Part shown: piece after piece, positions 13,570 to 21,595 of the stretch
Layout: each line of letters opens with the position of its first letter
Position numbering within the stretch: position 1 is the first letter of the stretch
From: HRBIN01 sp038891515
Lineage (GTDB): Archaea; Thermoproteota; Nitrososphaeria_A; Caldarchaeales; Caldarchaeaceae
Length of the DNA: 28,097 nt
Reading direction: 5' to 3'
Assembly (NCBI GenBank): GCA_038891515.1
Contig: JAWAEB010000013.1
Coordinates: 1 to 28,097, forward strand
The notes under the pieces: generated by a model
Told to the model about the DNA's origin: nothing
Seen by the model: only the letters and a program-made list of their open reading frames with translations
Database searches by the model: none
Position numbers and translations under genes: made by a program

Positions 13570-15177
13570 ATGTCGAGTAAAACCCCCTCTGCTGAACAGG
13601 TTGGAAAAAAGATAACCTACGTTTCCCTATTTGCTGACGAAAGCCTGCATCCAGCATATGAAAAGGCTCTGGAGGAGGTTGGGAGGAAATATCTCGGAAA
13701 ACACTATCCGATACACATAGGTGATGAGGAAGTATTTTCCGAAGATGGGGAGTTTGAGAAGAGAAGCCCCATAGACACATCGGTCATCGTTGGATATTTC
13801 CAAAGAGGAGGCGCAAAACATATGCGGCGCGCCATTAACGAAGCTAAGAAACTGTTCGAAAGATGGTCAAACACAGACTGGCGGGAAAGAGTAAGGATAA
13901 TCAGGAAAGCCGCAGGACTGATTGATGAGAGAAAGTTTGAGATAGCAGGGGTGATAACCTATGAGGCTGGTAAAAACAGGCTTGAGGCCTTGGCTGAGTG
14001 CTGGGAGTCCGTAGACGCATTGAGATACTATGCAAGTGTAATGGAGGAGAACAATGGTTATGAGAAGGAGATGGGGCCAGGCGGACCAGGCGAGATATGT
14101 ATGATGGCGGCCCGGCCTTACGGTGTTTGGGCCGTTGTTTCACCCTTCAACTTTCCATTCATGCTCGCCAACGGAATGATGCTGGGAGCCTTGATAACCG
14201 GTAACACTGTCGTCCTCAAACCCACCAGCGAAGCGCCTCTCTCAGCGCTTCTGCTCTACAAAGTCTTCAGAGATGCAGGAGTTCCTGCAGGAGCCGTTAA
14301 CTATGTCACAGGATCTGGTGATGTCTTCGAGGATGAGATAACCACAAACCCTGATGTGGCTGGCATAGCTTTCACGGGTTCAAAAGATGTTGGAACGAGG
14401 CTTTACAGGAAGTTTACCTCATCGCAGCCATATCCCAAGCCTATGGTGCTTGAGATGGGTAGCAAGAACCCAACTATAGTGACGAATAAAGCCGACATAA
14501 AGAAAGGTGTGCTTGGGGTTATCAGATCTGCTTTTGGGTACGACGGGCAGAAATGTTCGGCAACCTCCAGACTCTATCTCCAAAAGGGAATCAAGAACAA
14601 GTTTCTTGAAGAGCTGGTCAAAGAGACGAGTGCATTAAAGATAGGTGACCCACGTAAGAGAGAGGTTTTCATGGGACCTGTGATAAACAAGAGGGCTGTA
14701 GAAAACTTTAAACTATACGTGGAGATGGCTAAGAAAGATGGCGGCGAAATAATCTACGGCGGTGAAGTGTTGAGTGGCGGCGAATACGAGAAAGGCTACT
14801 ATGTCCAGCCAACCATAATAGACAAGCTTCCACGCGATCACTTTCTCTTCAAACAGGAACTTTTTCTACCGATACTTGTTGTCAGCGAGTTTGAAGATCT
14901 AGAAGAGGCTCTCAGAGAAGCGAACAACACAGAATATGGGCTCACAGCAGGAATATTCTCCGAAGATGAGAAAGAAATCGAATACTTCTTCAACAACATA
15001 CAGTTCGGGGTAACCTATGCAAACAGGAGGGGCGGCTCAACAACCGGAGCATGGCCTGGGGCCCAGACGTTCGTCGGCTGGAAAGCAAGCGGCGCTACGG
15101 GGAAAGGAGTTGGAGGACCACATTATCTGCTAACATTCCTGAGAGAGCAGGCCAGAACAAAGGTGGTTGAACAATAA
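13570..15177 (+). CDS. 1-pyrroline-5-carboxylate dehydrogenase-type aldehyde dehydrogenase
   Basis: This 535-residue enzyme of the ALDH superfamily is most like delta-1-pyrroline-5-carboxylate dehydrogenase, which oxidises glutamate semialdehyde to glutamate with NAD(P)+ in proline catabolism. Visible are N194 in VSPFNFPF, K217 in VVLKPTSEAP, the general base E295 in LEMGSKN and the nucleophile C329 in GYDGQKCSA. The long N-terminus before the ALDH core (about 60 residues including an SLHPAYEKALEEVG segment) fits the P5CDH subgroup. No proline dehydrogenase gene is in the window. The exact substrate is inferred. The small HTH gene starts 40 nt after the stop, with its own promoter. Confidence 0.88.
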   Translation: MSSKTPSAEQVGKKITYVSLFADESLHPAYEKALEEVGRKYLGKHYPIHIGDEEVFSEDGEFEKRSPIDTSVIVGYFQRGGAKHMRRAINEAKKLFERWSNTDWRERVRIIRKAAGLIDERKFEIAGVITYEAGKNRLEALAECWESVDALRYYASVMEENNGYEKEMGPGGPGEICMMAARPYGVWAVVSPFNFPFMLANGMMLGALITGNTVVLKPTSEAPLSALLLYKVFRDAGVPAGAVNYVTGSGDVFEDEITTNPDVAGIAFTGSKDVGTRLYRKFTSSQPYPKPMVLEMGSKNPTIVTNKADIKKGVLGVIRSAFGYDGQKCSATSRLYLQKGIKNKFLEELVKETSALKIGDPRKREVFMGPVINKRAVENFKLYVEMAKKDGGEIIYGGEVLSGGEYEKGYYVQPTIIDKLPRDHFLFKQELFLPILVVSEFEDLEEALREANNTEYGLTAGIFSEDEKEIEYFFNNIQFGVTYANRRGGSTTGAWPGAQTFVGWKASGATGKGVGGPHYLLTFLREQARTKVVEQ

Positions 15178-15187
15178 CCCAGAATTC

Positions 15188-15193
15188 TTTATA
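15188..15193 (+). promoter_or_regulatory. TATA box of the small HTH gene
   Basis: TTTATA is centred 28 nt before ATG 15218, so the HTH protein starts there rather than at the in-frame ATG 15167, which lies upstream of the box. Confidence 0.5.
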
Positions 15194-15217
15194 CCCCGCC
15201 AGAACACAGTTTGTGTC

Positions 15218-15466
15218 ATGCCGGAAAGCTGGCTGTTCACCGTATCCCAGCTGGCTAAAGAACTCCAAACCACGCCTTCGAGCATGAGAAAAGCGTTGAA
15301 GAAGCTGAAGATTAAACCTAAAACGGTTAAGTGTGGCTGCTCCTACTATGGCAAGTCAGTCAAGGAAAAGCTCAAAAAAGCACTTGAAACATTATGCTCT
15401 GCCTACAATGCCAAACCGGGGAACATACGTTCTAGTAATCCATCTACCCTCCAGCAGGCGGACTAG
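15218..15466 (+). CDS. Small HTH DNA-binding protein
   Basis: This gives 82 residues from ATG 15218. The N-terminal half is a helix-turn-helix (LFTVSQLAKELQTTPSSMRKALKKL) followed by a short KCGCSYYGKSVKEKLKKALETL stretch. It has no enzymatic motif and resembles small single-domain archaeal regulators. The 3' end overlaps the following GIY-YIG gene by 59 bp in another frame, so the two are likely on one transcript. The overlap and different composition suggest that one of the two ends could have moved by mutation. Function beyond DNA binding is unknown. Confidence 0.65.
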   Translation: MPESWLFTVSQLAKELQTTPSSMRKALKKLKIKPKTVKCGCSYYGKSVKEKLKKALETLCSAYNAKPGNIRSSNPSTLQQAD

Positions 15467-15833
15467 GTTTGGAAGCCTAGGATACAGGGAGTTAGATAAG
15501 GGCTACTACGTTTACGTGGGCTCGGGACGTCGACATCTAGTGAGAAGGGTTGCACGGCATCTCAGAAAGCATAAACCGTTACGCTGGCACATAGACTACA
15601 TCACCTCCCCGCCAGAGACTAGGCCTGTTCAACTTACTTTAACGGGAAGGGTTGGTCTTGAATGCTCCCTTTCGTCAAGGCTTGCTGACGACGGTAAGGC
15701 ACTGCCAAGAATAGGCTCAAGTGATTGCGGCTGCACGTCCCATCTGATTTATTTTCCAAACATGAGAAGGGTGAAAAAAGCCGTTCAAAAAGCATTCCAC
15801 ATATTAAAGCCTGTTCAAACAATAAAACTTTGA
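15408..15833 (+). CDS. DUF123 / GIY-YIG family endonuclease-like protein (COG1833, Uri)
   Basis: This gives 141 residues from ATG 15408. Residues 5-8 (GTYV) and 33-40 (YYVYVGSG) form the GIY-YIG-type pair, followed by the conserved basic run RRVARHLRKHKPLRWHIDYI. The C-terminus carries the DUF123 signature GSSDCGCTSHLIYF. COG1833 proteins are described as Uri-superfamily endonucleases in archaea; the cellular role is uncertain. An earlier ATG (15333) is possible but adds an unrelated Lys/Ser-rich leader that lies inside the HTH gene. No clear ribosome-binding site precedes ATG 15408. Confidence 0.85.
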   Translation: MPNRGTYVLVIHLPSSRRTRFGSLGYRELDKGYYVYVGSGRRHLVRRVARHLRKHKPLRWHIDYITSPPETRPVQLTLTGRVGLECSLSSRLADDGKALPRIGSSDCGCTSHLIYFPNMRRVKKAVQKAFHILKPVQTIKL

Positions 15834-16355
15834 ATCTCTGAAGCTGGCATGTGTAATCTCATGACAACCCCCCGTATCAGCTTGCTTCAAATCTTCCATG
15901 CGTTTATTACAGCTACCCCACATCGATGCCATGTGGGTATACCGGAGAGAGTGATACCTCAGACGGGAGATATGCAGCATCATGAGATTCTGAAACACCA
16001 AGAGGGTGGTAGCCACGATAGCCCCTACGCTAGACCTGGCTTACAGCGGAACCTTCAACCTATTCACTTGGAGGGGCTGACCGCTTCTGCCAAACGGTCT
16101 CCATGTACAGGGCCTACAGGTGTCTCACGATTGTGATGAGGGATATGCGGCGCCTCTTGAGCCGCTTGTAAGATATAGGGCCAGCGTTCCTAGGCGAAAA
16201 TGTTCGGGTCTAAGATTAGAGAAGACTGAACAGTTCCTGCCGCTCTGATTTCTTAATATACCGAATGGTGGATTAAACTCAACTTGGTCGATTATCCTGC
16301 TCCTGATCCCTGTACTTTCGAAAATGACTCCTCTAGATTCTTCCCCATCAATGTC
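15834..16355. other. Gene-poor stretch, about 520 bp
   Basis: It sits between the convergent DUF123 gene and thioredoxin-like gene. Frames at 15849-16136 plus and 15804-16016 minus have no recognisable domain. A short inverted repeat (CCCACAT at 15917-15923, ATGTGGG at 15931-15937) and a weak hairpin (GCGGC...GCCGC, around 16147-16167) are present. No tRNA or rRNA. Confidence 0.4.
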
Positions 16356-16634
16356 TTACCTGAAGCTATGGTTCATTTCGAGCTGACGGTAGAGCTCATC
16401 GCTGCAGACAAAGGTGAATTGAGGAAGCCCTTCGACCCTAATCTTCCCATCTATCACTATCGTCGGTACACATCTAATATGATAGTCATGAATTTTTTGT
16501 CTGAGAGAATCATATTGGGCTGCCAAATCGTATATATCAAGCCTGCAACCAGAACACTTACCGACCTCAAGCATATCGCGAACCTTCTTACATAGAGGAC
16601 ACCCCCCGACGAAGAGCTCGATGTGATGTGGCAT
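16356..16634 (-). CDS. Thioredoxin-fold protein with CPLC motif
   Basis: This is a 92-residue glutaredoxin/thioredoxin-like protein. C12-PL-C15 (FVGGCPLCKKV) is the redox-active pair, and the cis-proline is in CVPTIVIDG (P57). A second pair, C27-x2-C30 (GKCSGC), lies after the first helix and could add a second disulfide or bind metal. It probably acts as a cytosolic thiol-disulfide reductant or a metal-handling protein. A TATA box (16658-16664) lies 27 nt upstream. It is convergent with the DUF123 gene. The fold call is firm; the substrate is unknown. Confidence 0.85.
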   Translation of the reverse strand: MPHHIELFVGGCPLCKKVRDMLEVGKCSGCRLDIYDLAAQYDSLRQKIHDYHIRCVPTIVIDGKIRVEGLPQFTFVCSDELYRQLEMNHSFR

Positions 16635-16657
16635 GCCTCATCCATATGGAGGAGCTG

Positions 16658-16664
16658 TATTAAG
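16658..16664 (-). promoter_or_regulatory. TATA box of the thioredoxin-like gene
   Basis: The minus strand reads CTTAATA, centred 27 nt before ATG 16634. Confidence 0.5.
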
Positions 16665-16748
16665 TTTTCGGGGCTACCTACTGGTATTGTCAACTTTTAC
16701 TTAAGCTTTTTGGAAAGGCCTATGGCCTGAGATGTAGCTCTCCCATTC

Positions 16749-16910
16749 ATGCACGTCTTCGATTATATCGTGGATTGTATGTCTAGGCTCTTCAGGTTCC
16801 ATAACTATATAAAGACAGTCAAGAGTATTGAGGAGATAGCCACAGCCATAGCCCTCACACACAACACACTACTCAAAACCAAGACAGAAGCAGGTGTAAT
16901 ACCTAGTTGA
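16749..16910 (+). CDS. Possible small protein or gene remnant (53 residues)
   Basis: An ATG-to-TGA frame reads MHVFDYIVDCMSRLFRFHNY, then a helical IEEIATAIALTHNTLLKTKTE stretch. Its amino-acid make-up is more protein-like than other spurious frames in this stretch, and it fills part of the 336-bp gap between the thioredoxin-like gene and the next gene. It has no clear promoter, ribosome-binding site or known domain. It may be a real micro-protein, the end of a lost gene, or chance. Confidence 0.25.
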   Translation: MHVFDYIVDCMSRLFRFHNYIKTVKSIEEIATAIALTHNTLLKTKTEAGVIPS

Positions 16911-16970
16911 CAGTACCCCTACTAGCTGAACTCCCTTACACTAGGTTCTGTCTCGCATACTACATAGGTC

Positions 16971-17678
16971 TCAGAGCCTCTTGAAGGGCTTTGACGAAGT
17001 GAGGACGTCCAACAGCCTCATGTACCTCTCCGTATCAAAACCACGAACACCAGCCTGCCTATCCACTACAGTCTCTCCGCCACGGTCCAGCCTCACGAGC
17101 CCAATATCCATCGAGTTGAGATGTTCCATGAACTCTAGCCACTCCACTCTCCTCTGGGCTAGATGGACCAGCACAGCATATGTATTGGCGCCTAGGTAAA
17201 TTCTGTCAACATATCCCTCGAACCTCATTGCCCTGCCAATTCTATCCTCAACTTCCACGGGCTCCTTCACACATGTAACCACAGTAATGCTATGCTTGAT
17301 TTCTGGGGCTGGAACTAGGGAGCCATAGGAGCCTATCTCAGATGAGTAGAGGATGATGTCAGCTCTCAACATATCCACACTGACGTCTCTATAAGCTTTC
17401 ATGCCGCGTCCAACCCTCGCGGCAAGCTTTTCCAATAACTTTTCCCGACTCTCCTCATATCCCAAAAGCTTCTTTACAGTTTTATCGGGTAAGGTCTTCA
17501 CTAGCAGTCTTACAAACCACGTCAGAGGGCTCTCTTCCCGCATGGCCATCTCCCCGATCTCTCTGACTAGACGCTCCCGTGGCAGCGATATCTGTAGGCC
17601 TGTATGTGTGGCAATGATGGCCATCTCCCTATCTCCAAGCATCGTTAGCCTACCTAGGAGGTTAGATATTTCGACCAT
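16971..17678 (-). CDS. Hypothetical protein, possible degenerate PD-(D/E)xK nuclease fold
   Basis: I do not recognise this 235-residue protein with certainty. The first half is helical and charged (PLTWFVRLLVKTLPDKTVKKLL...). The second half (about 105-220) reads ADIILYSSEIGSYGS, HSITVVTCVKEPVEVEDRIG, RAMRFEGYVDRIYLGANTYAVL and MDIGLVRLD. That order resembles archaeal PD-(D/E)xK-like proteins (D, then E-x-K, then the QArrY helix and a D-x-vylavp strand, then a GL-x-x-D strand), but the usual E-x-K is C-V-K here. Its ATG is 38 bp from the stop of the metal permease, so it may be the last gene of that operon. The fold is an inference. Confidence 0.55.
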   Translation of the reverse strand: MVEISNLLGRLTMLGDREMAIIATHTGLQISLPRERLVREIGEMAMREESPLTWFVRLLVKTLPDKTVKKLLGYEESREKLLEKLAARVGRGMKAYRDVSVDMLRADIILYSSEIGSYGSLVPAPEIKHSITVVTCVKEPVEVEDRIGRAMRFEGYVDRIYLGANTYAVLVHLAQRRVEWLEFMEHLNSMDIGLVRLDRGGETVVDRQAGVRGFDTERYMRLLDVLTSSKPFKRL

Positions 17679-17716
17679 GAGCGCTAACCCTATATGAATG
17701 CTGGTTAACTAGTCTT

Positions 17717-18532
17717 TTATATTCTAAGTCCGAGGCGTGATGCCACTAGGGACGCTCCAAAGACTGATAGGAGTATGAATACTGCTAGGGCGCCCGGTGC
17801 TATGTTAAGGTAGAAAGATGATAGGACCCCTAAGAAGAGTGATAGCTCTCCTATTAGAATTGAGGCTACTATTGCTCTTTTCAGGGATGAGGCCAGAAGG
17901 GATGTAGATGCAGCTGGTATCACGAGAAGAGCTGTGATGAGTAGAACGCCCACAATCTTAACACCGCTCACTATTGCAAGTCCTGCAGCCAGCGCCAGAA
18001 GAAACTCATAGAGCTGGACACGTACACCCCTAATCCTAGCCAGCTCATCACTGACCGTGTAGAGGATTACATTTCCAAACCTAGCTACAGTGAATACAAC
18101 CGTGAATATGGAGACCGCCAGCCCTCCCACTAGGTCCTCCACCTGAACCACCAGAACACTTCCAAACAATATGGCGCTGAGGTTGAGTCTCGCACCAACG
18201 GATATGGCTAGGGCGGCTATCGCTGCACCCAGGGAGAGGAATATGGCTAGAGCCTGATCTCCAGCCAACCTTAAGCCTCTGACCAGCCTGAGTATTCCCA
18301 GAACTGCTAGTACAGCCATCACATACGCTATTGCGATGTTCACAAAGCCCACCAACGCCCCTATGGCCAATGCTGCAAAAGTGAAATGTGATGAAGCGTC
18401 CCCAAGTAATGACAGTTTCTTGGGGACGAGGAAATTTCCGAGAAGGGGAAGCAGTAGACCCGATATTGCTGCGGCTGCGAAAGCCCTCAACATGAAGGGC
18501 TGCTGGAAAGCCTCCATCAATTTCCAGACCAC
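17717..18532 (-). CDS. znuB: Zn/Mn-type ABC transporter permease (ABC-3 family)
   Basis: This is a 271-residue integral membrane protein with about 8 helices in the ZnuB/MntB pattern: LLPLLGNFLVPKKLSLLGDASSHFTFAALA near the N-terminus, the conserved YEFLLALAAGLAIVSGVKIVGVLLITALLVIPAAS loop region, and GLSSFYLNIAPGALAVF-like C-terminal helices. It forms the membrane channel for a divalent metal with the ATPase encoded upstream, whose 3' end it overlaps by 16 bp. Zinc versus manganese cannot be decided from the permease. Confidence 0.92.
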   Translation of the reverse strand: MVWKLMEAFQQPFMLRAFAAAAISGLLLPLLGNFLVPKKLSLLGDASSHFTFAALAIGALVGFVNIAIAYVMAVLAVLGILRLVRGLRLAGDQALAIFLSLGAAIAALAISVGARLNLSAILFGSVLVVQVEDLVGGLAVSIFTVVFTVARFGNVILYTVSDELARIRGVRVQLYEFLLALAAGLAIVSGVKIVGVLLITALLVIPAASTSLLASSLKRAIVASILIGELSLFLGVLSSFYLNIAPGALAVFILLSVFGASLVASRLGLRI

Positions 18533-19278
18533 TGGTGCCCGTGTCTTATGGTGTATACGTGGAACCCATATATGTTGCAGAGCCGCTCTGAGGCTGTCAG
18601 CTCCTCTATGTGGCCGTCAAAGAGGGCCTCCTTGTTGATGCATATAACACGGGAGGCGAAGACCGAGATTGCTGCAACATCATGGGTGGCAACCAGTACC
18701 GTCAACCCCCAGTCACGGTGTAGGCCCTGGATGAGTTGGATAAAGGCTCTGACACCTGGCTGGTCAATGTAGACCGTGGGCTCATCCAACAAGAGTAGCT
18801 TGGGTCGGTTGATGAGTGAGAGGGCTAGCATAACCTTCTGGAGCATCCCCCCAGATAGGTCGAGGAGACGTTTACTGAGAAGTGTCTGAGGCTCATCCAC
18901 ACCCACTAGCCTTAGCGCCTCCCAAGGCTCCATAGCATGTTCTATCGCTCTCGCTGAATTGAGCAGTTCTGAAACGTTGAGCGGTATATTCTCGAAGTAG
19001 GTCGCAGCGTTCTGGGGTAGATATCCGATCATCCACCAACTCCTGAATCTAGGCATCTCGCTGCCGAAAAGCCTAACAACACCCCTCTCCAGCCTTGTGC
19101 TACCCACTATGGTCTTGAGTACGGTTGACTTTCCTCCCCCGTTGGGCCCTAGTATGAAGATCAGCTCGCCCTCATCGATTCTGAATGAGAGGTCTCTCAG
19201 GACAGGGTTTCCACGTGTGTAAGATACGGTGACCTTCTCAAACTCCACAACTGGCTCAACCATTCTCAAAACCCTCAA
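18517..19278 (-). CDS. znuC: Zn/Mn-type ABC transporter ATP-binding protein
   Basis: This is a 253-residue ABC ATPase. Walker A GPNGGGKST is at 44-52, the Q-loop at Q89 (YLPQN), signature LSGGM at 141-145, Walker B LLLLDEPT at about 161-168 and the switch His at H199 (VATHD). It powers metal import through the permease. It overlaps both neighbours (23 bp with the binding-protein gene, 16 bp with the permease gene), a tightly coupled operon. A second in-frame ATG (19263, MVEPVVEFEKV) is an alternative start that fits the family N-terminus slightly better. Confidence 0.94.
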   Translation of the reverse strand: MRVLRMVEPVVEFEKVTVSYTRGNPVLRDLSFRIDEGELIFILGPNGGGKSTVLKTIVGSTRLERGVVRLFGSEMPRFRSWWMIGYLPQNAATYFENIPLNVSELLNSARAIEHAMEPWEALRLVGVDEPQTLLSKRLLDLSGGMLQKVMLALSLINRPKLLLLDEPTVYIDQPGVRAFIQLIQGLHRDWGLTVLVATHDVAAISVFASRVICINKEALFDGHIEELTASERLCNIYGFHVYTIRHGHQWSGN

Positions 19279-20161
19279 CCAGCGCTTCGAGGTTCTTCAT
19301 CATCATAGCAGTATATCCAACACCCTTCATTACATCATCCAAGGTGAGGCCCTCACCGGTGTATAACATCAAAATCTTCACACCTGTATCCGCTTGGATG
19401 GACTCCAAGATGGGATGTATTATACCATCCTCCCCATACACCGCACCTATCCTCTCCCTTCTAATCAAACCATGTATCTCGGCTAGACGGGAGGGAGTCG
19501 GCTCGCTCTCCTCTATTCCAAGGATACCAAACGCTCTCAGTCCGTAAGAGGCTGCGAAGTATCTGAAGGAGTCATGCTGCGTGATGAAGAGCCTCCCAAC
19601 ATAGGGTTTGAGCCTCTCTCCCATAAGCCTATCAAGGTCCTCAAGCTCGGAGACCATTGATTCTGCGTTGGACATTATTTTTCCACTCATCTCGGGGAAG
19701 ACCTTGGCCAGTTCGTCGGCGACATTTTTCACAATCTTGACCATGTTCTGGGGGCTGAGCCAGATATGAGGGTCTACAAACGTCTGCCCACCATCAATGA
19801 TGGTGAGTTCTGTGAGGATTCCTTGGGAGGACTCGAAAGACCTAACCCCAGTGGTATCGGCCAAACCAGCCGCCCAGTCATCCAGCCCCCTTAACGTGTA
19901 AATCAATAGGCGTGAGCGGCCAACAATGTTTACAGTCTCAGGTGTTGGCTCCCAATCATGTAGCTCCGTCCCCGGTGGCAGTAGCTGGTGAACTTCTATC
20001 TCTCCACCACCCAAGCGGTAGACCACCTCAGCCAACAACCCCCATGTAACAGCGACCGAGGGTGTCTGGCTTGGCTGGGATACAGAAGATGCTAATATGA
20101 CTGCGACCGCCGCCGCCACAGCAACGAAGGAGACAGCCAATAGAGTCAGCTTCTTCTGCAT
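19256..20161 (-). CDS. znuA: Zn/Mn-type ABC transporter substrate-binding lipoprotein-like protein (ZnuA family)
   Basis: This 301-residue protein has an N-terminal hydrophobic export/anchor segment (residues 4-25) and a ZnuA fold. The three metal-binding histidines are visible: H68 (TELHDWEP), H132 (VDPHIWLSP) and H196 (ITQHDSFRYFA). The acidic His-rich loop seen in many bacterial ZnuA proteins is absent, and the fourth ligand is not obvious in LMLYTGEG. It captures the metal outside the membrane and delivers it to the permease. Its ATG lies inside the 3' end of the repressor gene (16-bp overlap), so the four genes form one operon. Confidence 0.92.
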   Translation of the reverse strand: MQKKLTLLAVSFVAVAAAVAVILASSVSQPSQTPSVAVTWGLLAEVVYRLGGGEIEVHQLLPPGTELHDWEPTPETVNIVGRSRLLIYTLRGLDDWAAGLADTTGVRSFESSQGILTELTIIDGGQTFVDPHIWLSPQNMVKIVKNVADELAKVFPEMSGKIMSNAESMVSELEDLDRLMGERLKPYVGRLFITQHDSFRYFAASYGLRAFGILGIEESEPTPSRLAEIHGLIRRERIGAVYGEDGIIHPILESIQADTGVKILMLYTGEGLTLDDVMKGVGYTAMMMKNLEALVEGFENG

Positions 20162-20574
20162 CCCAGATGCCTCACCTCCAGCCCATGTATGCAGCTGGTT
20201 GGATAGCTAAGCTTCTCACACATCTTCTTTATTACAGGGTCGCCGATCATATAGTCAATAAGGAGGGCCTGACTGCAGGTTTCTTCTGGTGGCAGGTCGA
20301 GCCTGTCCCTGAAATAGAGTTCCAGAACCCTGTGATTATGTATGATCTTCGAGGCTGCTACAAACCCTTTTCTAGTGAGGATCATCCTACCCCAAGTGGG
20401 CCTCTCGATCAAGCCCTTTCTCCGCAGCCTTTCCACCACATCCACGACCGAGGACGGCTTCACTCGAAACATCTCAGCCAACACGCCTGTGGCCACAATC
20501 TCACGCCGCTCCAATATACGATATATCTCAGACAGGTACCTGGCCTCAACATGATTCAAGATTATTTTAGGCAC
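20146..20574 (-). CDS. DtxR/MntR-family metal-responsive repressor
   Basis: This is a 142-residue repressor. The winged HTH spans residues 10-65 (RREIVATGVLAEMF, then VKPSSVVDVVERLRRKGLI). The dimerisation/metal-sensing region has IIHNHRVLELYF (H79, H81), EETCSQALLIDYMI (C100, D107, Y108) and the tail YPTSCIHGLEVRHLGC (C119, C128, H130, C139). The DY pair replaces the EH of DtxR and MntR, a change seen in some archaeal relatives, and the cysteines are unusually numerous. It starts with GTG at leaderless spacing from a TATA box overlapped by a DtxR-like operator, which implies autoregulation. It heads the metal-uptake operon; zinc, iron or manganese as corepressor is unresolved. Confidence 0.9.
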   Translation of the reverse strand: MPKIILNHVEARYLSEIYRILERREIVATGVLAEMFRVKPSSVVDVVERLRRKGLIERPTWGRMILTRKGFVAASKIIHNHRVLELYFRDRLDLPPEETCSQALLIDYMIGDPVIKKMCEKLSYPTSCIHGLEVRHLGCRRS

Positions 20575-20582
20575 GCCCTAAA

Positions 20583-20604
20583 TTAGGTTTGGCCTAAATT
20601 TAAG
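20583..20604 (-). promoter_or_regulatory. DtxR-like operator over the metal-uptake promoter
   Basis: The sequence TTAGGTTTGGCCTAA (20583-20597) is an inverted repeat of TTAGG/CCTAA with a 5-bp spacer, flanked by AAA/ATTT, close to the classical DtxR/IdeR box pattern. It overlaps a minus-strand TATA-like CTTAAATTT (20596-20604) about 26 nt before the GTG of the repressor. Binding there would block transcription of the operon. Confidence 0.7.
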
Positions 20605-20656
20605 TCTTCCTATCCAACCGAGTCTCGAGTCACTGTGGGGCGTCAATTCCAAAAAT

Positions 20657-20664
20657 CTTTTATG
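20657..20664 (+). promoter_or_regulatory. TATA box of the FAH-family dehydratase gene
   Basis: The sequence TCTTTTAT lies 27-28 nt before ATG 20688. It favours ATG 20688 over TTG 20676. Confidence 0.55.
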
Positions 20665-20687
20665 GTCATTGATCATTGGCTAGTGTT

Positions 20688-21587
20688 ATGCTGCTGGTCC
20701 GCTTCCGTGTACCCGGTGTTGGTGTTCGTGTTGGAATTGTTGATGATGGGGATGTGGTGGACATAACCGAGATTGGACGCCGGCGAATATCATCTATTCT
20801 TGACCTCTTTAGGGAGGCTCGGGGGGAGAGTGTAACACGATATGTTGAAGGACGGATTGGACGCCGCAGAGTCAGACGCTACCCATACCGTGAGCTGGAT
20901 GCTGCCCCTTCTCCCAACAGACCACACATCATCCTCCCAATAGCTCCTCCAGAGGTTTGGGGTAGCGGAGTAACCTATCTAGTGAGCCGTGACGCTAGGG
21001 AATTCGAGACGAAGGCCCATGGAATATATGCCATGGTCTATCAGTCTGAGCGGCCGGAGCTCTTTCTGAAGGCTACGAGATGGAGATGTGTAGGTCCCTA
21101 CCAGCCCATATGCATTAGAAGCGACTCGAGATGGACTGTCCCCGAGCCTGAACTCTGCTTCATCGTCGGATTCAAGGAGGATATTATAGGGTATACGGGG
21201 GGTAACGATGTCTCGGCTAGGGATATCGAGGGTGAGAACCCCCTCTATCTACCACAGGCCAAGATATACAGGGGTAGCTGTTCACTAGGGCCAGCTGTCG
21301 CCACAGCCGATGAGGTGGGGGAGCCAACGAACATACGTATAGAGATGAATATTATTAGGGCTGGCAATACGGTATATCGGGGCGAGACCAATACCTCAAG
21401 GATGAGGAGACGGGTGTCTGAGCTGCTGGAGTATCTCAAACGTGATAACCCACTTCAGCCTGGAACCGTCTGCATGACCGGTACAGGCATAGTCCCGCCC
21501 GACGACTTTGCGCTCCGTGGAGGTGACATAGTGAAGATCACATTCGACGGTATAGGCACTCTGGTGAACCCCGTCATACAGCTTTAG
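20688..21587 (+). CDS. Fumarylacetoacetate-hydrolase-family 2-keto-3-deoxy-sugar-acid dehydratase
   Basis: This gives 299 residues from ATG 20688. It belongs to the FAH superfamily and most resembles the 2-keto-3-deoxy-D-arabinonate dehydratase of Sulfolobus, which makes 2,5-dioxopentanoate from pentose-derived acids. Recognisable blocks are VWGSGVTYLVSRDAREFETK, YQSERPELFLKATRW, WTVPEPELCFIVG, GNDVSARDIEGENPLYLPQAKIY and GTVCMTGTGIVP, containing the Mg-binding acids. The Mg site is intact by eye. It stands alone with its own promoter, divergent from the metal operon and convergent with an MFS gene. The substrate could be a related keto-deoxy acid. Confidence 0.88.
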   Translation: MLLVRFRVPGVGVRVGIVDDGDVVDITEIGRRRISSILDLFREARGESVTRYVEGRIGRRRVRRYPYRELDAAPSPNRPHIILPIAPPEVWGSGVTYLVSRDAREFETKAHGIYAMVYQSERPELFLKATRWRCVGPYQPICIRSDSRWTVPEPELCFIVGFKEDIIGYTGGNDVSARDIEGENPLYLPQAKIYRGSCSLGPAVATADEVGEPTNIRIEMNIIRAGNTVYRGETNTSRMRRRVSELLEYLKRDNPLQPGTVCMTGTGIVPPDDFALRGGDIVKITFDGIGTLVNPVIQL

Positions 21588-21595
21588 TACAGTGC

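Noticed and set aside
15917..15937. Inverted repeat CCCACAT/ATGTGGG
   Set aside because: It is short, with no promoter or T-rich tail, so it could arise by chance; noted only in the gap description.
16131..16230. Possible C/D-box guide RNA (GTGATGA at about 16132, CTGA at about 16226)
   Set aside because: The box spacing is too long (about 95 nt) and no C'/D' boxes lie between.
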